64,000 bases of DNA from Streptomyces sp. AC555_RSS877 (GTDB lineage: Bacteria > Actinomycetota > Actinomycetes > Streptomycetales > Streptomycetaceae), in the NCBI RefSeq assembly GCF_019049245.1, contig NZ_JAGMUK010000054.1, forward strand, positions 62,001-126,000. The letters are read 5' to 3'. Shown piece by piece: positions 62,188 to 64,000 of this stretch (the stretch's first letter is position 1; every line of letters begins with the position of its first letter). The notes under the pieces were generated by a model, which made no database searches, was not told the DNA's origin, and saw only the letters and a program-made list of their open reading frames with translations. A program made the position numbers and the translations under genes.

Positions 62188-63287
62188 GCGGGACAGAGTT
62201 GAGGCCGGACGGGACAGAAGTGAAGCCGGACGGGACAGACGTGAAGCCATCGGTGGCGCCGGGCGTGCGGCTCGGCCAGGTGTCGTTCGTGTGGCGACCC
62301 TGGCTCGTGCTCGTCACGCTGCTGCTGGCGGCGGCGACCTTCCTGGTGTTCTGCCTGTCCATCGGCGTCGGGGACTTCCCCATCGGCCTGTCCCGGGTGA
62401 TCCCCACGATCTTCGGTGGCGGTGAGCGGGTCGACGAGTTCGTGATCATGGACCTGCGGATGCCGCGTGCCCTGGCAGGGCTCGTCGTGGGCATCGCACT
62501 GGGGGTGTCCGGGGCTATCACGCAGTCCATCGCGCGCAATCCGCTGGCCAGCCCGGACATTCTGGGGATCACCGGGGGTGCCAGTGCGGTCTCGGTGTTC
62601 CTGGTGACGGTGTCGGGCGGCACCTCCGCGGCGATCGTCAACGCCGTGGGCCTGTCCTCGGCGGCGCTCGCGGGCGGTCTCGGCACCGGACTGCTGGTGT
62701 ACTTCCTGGCGTGGCGGCGCGGCGTCGACGGCTTCCGGCTCATCCTCATCGGCATCTCGGTGAGCGCCGTGATGGAGGCGATCACGACCTGGCTGCTGGT
62801 CACGGCCGACATCAGGGACGTGGCCCGGGCCCAGGCGTGGCTGGTCGGCTCGCTGGACAACCGGTCGTGGGACGAGGTGTGGGTGGCACTGTGGTGCTCG
62901 CTCGCCCTCCTGGTCGTCGTGTCGTGTGCCGCGTTCCAGTTCAAGCCGATGCACTTCGGCGACGAGGTCGCCGCGGGCCTCGGCGTGCGGTACTCGATGG
63001 TGCGGGCCGTGCTGCTGCTGTGCGCGGTCCTGCTGGCCGCCGTGGCGGTGAGCGCGGCGGGCCCGGTCCCGTTCGTCGCGCTGGTGGCGCCGCAGGTGGC
63101 GATGCGTCTGGCGCGGTGCCCGACACCGCCCATGGTGGCCTCGGGCCTGGTGGGAGCGCTGCTGCTGATCGGCGCGGACCTGGTCGCGCGCACGGCGCTG
63201 CCGATCAGTCTCCCGGTCGGCGTGGTCACGGCCGCGATCGGCGGCCCCTTCCTCGTCTATCTGCTGGTGCGGGCGAACCTCAGATAG
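62184..63287 (+). CDS. cchD: FecCD-type siderophore permease (CchD-type)
   Basis: This 367-residue partner permease of CchC has the usual RMPRALAGLVVGIALGVSGA, RNPLASPDILGITGGASA and GPVPFVALVAPQVAMRL. Its hydrophilic N-terminus carries a threefold heptapeptide repeat (GTELRPD, GTEVKPD, GTDVKPS; residues 3-23) encoded by 21-bp direct repeats, which is not usual for the family. It is translationally coupled to cchC. Confidence 0.9.
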   Translation: MSGTELRPDGTEVKPDGTDVKPSVAPGVRLGQVSFVWRPWLVLVTLLLAAATFLVFCLSIGVGDFPIGLSRVIPTIFGGGERVDEFVIMDLRMPRALAGLVVGIALGVSGAITQSIARNPLASPDILGITGGASAVSVFLVTVSGGTSAAIVNAVGLSSAALAGGLGTGLLVYFLAWRRGVDGFRLILIGISVSAVMEAITTWLLVTADIRDVARAQAWLVGSLDNRSWDEVWVALWCSLALLVVVSCAAFQFKPMHFGDEVAAGLGVRYSMVRAVLLLCAVLLAAVAVSAAGPVPFVALVAPQVAMRLARCPTPPMVASGLVGALLLIGADLVARTALPISLPVGVVTAAIGGPFLVYLLVRANLR

Positions 63288-63294
63288 CTGATAC

Positions 63295-63313
63295 AAAGTA
63301 AGGCAAGCCTAAA
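63295..63313. promoter_or_regulatory. Possible iron box before cchE
   Basis: CAAAGTAAGGCAAGCCTAA matches the iron-box consensus at about 12 of 19 positions, with AGGC-N3-CCTAA kept. It sits in the 39-nt gap between cchD and cchE, so cchE may have its own iron-controlled promoter. Confidence 0.5.
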
Positions 63314-63326
63314 CAAGGGGGCCTTG

Positions 63327-64000
63327 TGGTCGCTCAGCCCATCACCGGGATCGAGTCCGGGGTCGAGTCCGCGGTCGATGACGCCTCCCGCCTGGCGGCC
63401 AGGGGCGTCACGGTCGGGTACGGCGGCCGGATGGTCATCGACGGTCTTGACGTGGCGATACCGCCCGGGGTGATCACCACGATCATCGGACCCAACGGCT
63501 GCGGGAAGTCGACCCTGTTGCGGACCCTGTCACGGCTGCTCAAGCCGACCAGGGGGACGGTCGTGCTGGACGGCGACGACATCGTCAAGCTCAGGACAAG
63601 GGACGTGGCGAAGAAGCTCGGCCTGCTGCCGCAGGCACCGGTGGCGCCGGAGGGGCTGACGGTGTCGGACCTGGTGGCCAGGGGCCGCCATCCGCACCAG
63701 AGTTGGCTGCGGCAGTGGTCGTCGGACGACGCCGCCGTCGTGGAGCGGGCGCTGGCCATGACCGGGGTGTCCGACCTGGCCGACCGTCCGGTCGACTCGC
63801 TGTCCGGCGGCCAGCGTCAGCGCGTGTGGATCTCGATGACCCTGGCCCAGGGAACCGACCTGCTGCTCCTCGACGAGCCGACCACCTACCTGGACCTGGC
63901 CCACGCGATCGACGTGCTCGACCTGGTGGACGACCTGCACGAGTCGGGGTGCACCGTGGTCATGGTGCTGCACGACCTCAACCTGGCCACGCGCTACAGC
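63327..64000 (+). CDS. cchE: Siderophore ABC transporter ATPase (CchE-type), partial
   Basis: This frame is open to the end of the window (224 codons seen). It encodes a FepC/FecE-type ATPase with Walker A GPNGCGKST, Q-loop LLPQAPVAPEG, signature LSGGQRQRVWIS, Walker B LLLLDEPTTYLDLA and switch His in VLHDLNLA. The GTG at 63327 follows AAGGGGG. The 3' end (about 60 residues in relatives) and the expected binding-protein gene cchF lie outside the window. Confidence 0.88.

Overview
The window is high-GC actinobacterial DNA, almost certainly from a Streptomyces chromosome. The evidence is strong third-position G/C bias, GTG/ATG starts with GGAGG-type ribosome sites, ATGA/GTGA stop-start overlaps, and typical Streptomyces genes: DUF3618/DUF4235 proteins, gluA, the coelichelin siderophore genes, a PucR-controlled hydantoinase cluster and a map/XRE divergent pair. 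I saw no rRNA, tRNA or CRISPR array.

The left part (1 to about 27.5 kb) looks like an accessory, partly decayed region. It opens with two small genes and a cell-envelope/stress group: a PRC-barrel/DUF2382 pseudogene, a YihY membrane protein, a broken PAP2 phosphatase, a holin-like protein, DUF3618, a truncated DUF4235, CorA and FUSC. A ZIP metal transporter, a rearranged TetR gene and a metallo-hydrolase follow. Next come two sensory and transport blocks: an ABC transporter with an OmpR-type two-component system (10.8-14.9 kb), and an MMPL exporter with a NarL-type two-component system (15.1-19.3 kb). After a secreted SGNH hydrolase lie two LysR units. One has lost its divergent cupin/DoxX partner genes. 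The other faces a hydrolase-MFS operon. Their control regions share a CGATAC-type dyad. The block ends with two inactive tyrosine integrases fused head to head (25.5-27.4 kb), which suggests the edge of a former integrated element.

The right part (27.9 to 64 kb) is intact and core-like. It holds a fused enol-lactonase/carboxymuconolactone decarboxylase (PcaL-like), an UlaG-like metallo-hydrolase, exodeoxyribonuclease III, a secreted SGNH protein, an isolated glutamate-type ABC ATPase (GluA), an S15-type peptidase, gamma-glutamyltransferase, a ClpC-like unfoldase, methionine aminopeptidase with a divergent XRE regulator, and a repeat-bearing hypothetical protein.

From 44.6 to 53.7 kb lies a reductive pyrimidine/hydantoin catabolic cluster: two paralogous beta-ureidopropionase-type hydrolases, a class III aminotransferase, a PucR activator, dihydropyrimidinase, an LLM-class F420-type oxidoreductase and an NCS1 nucleobase symporter. 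Between the last two genes (51,979-52,141) is a 163-nt imperfect palindrome. Fifteen of its 18 mismatched positions are A/C on the plus strand, so they would be G.U wobbles in minus-strand RNA. This is the most unusual signal in the window.

The window ends with another NarL-type two-component pair, a methyltransferase, and the start of a coelichelin-type siderophore cluster (cchA divergent from cchB-C-D-E) with three IdeR/DmdR-type iron boxes; cchE runs off the end.
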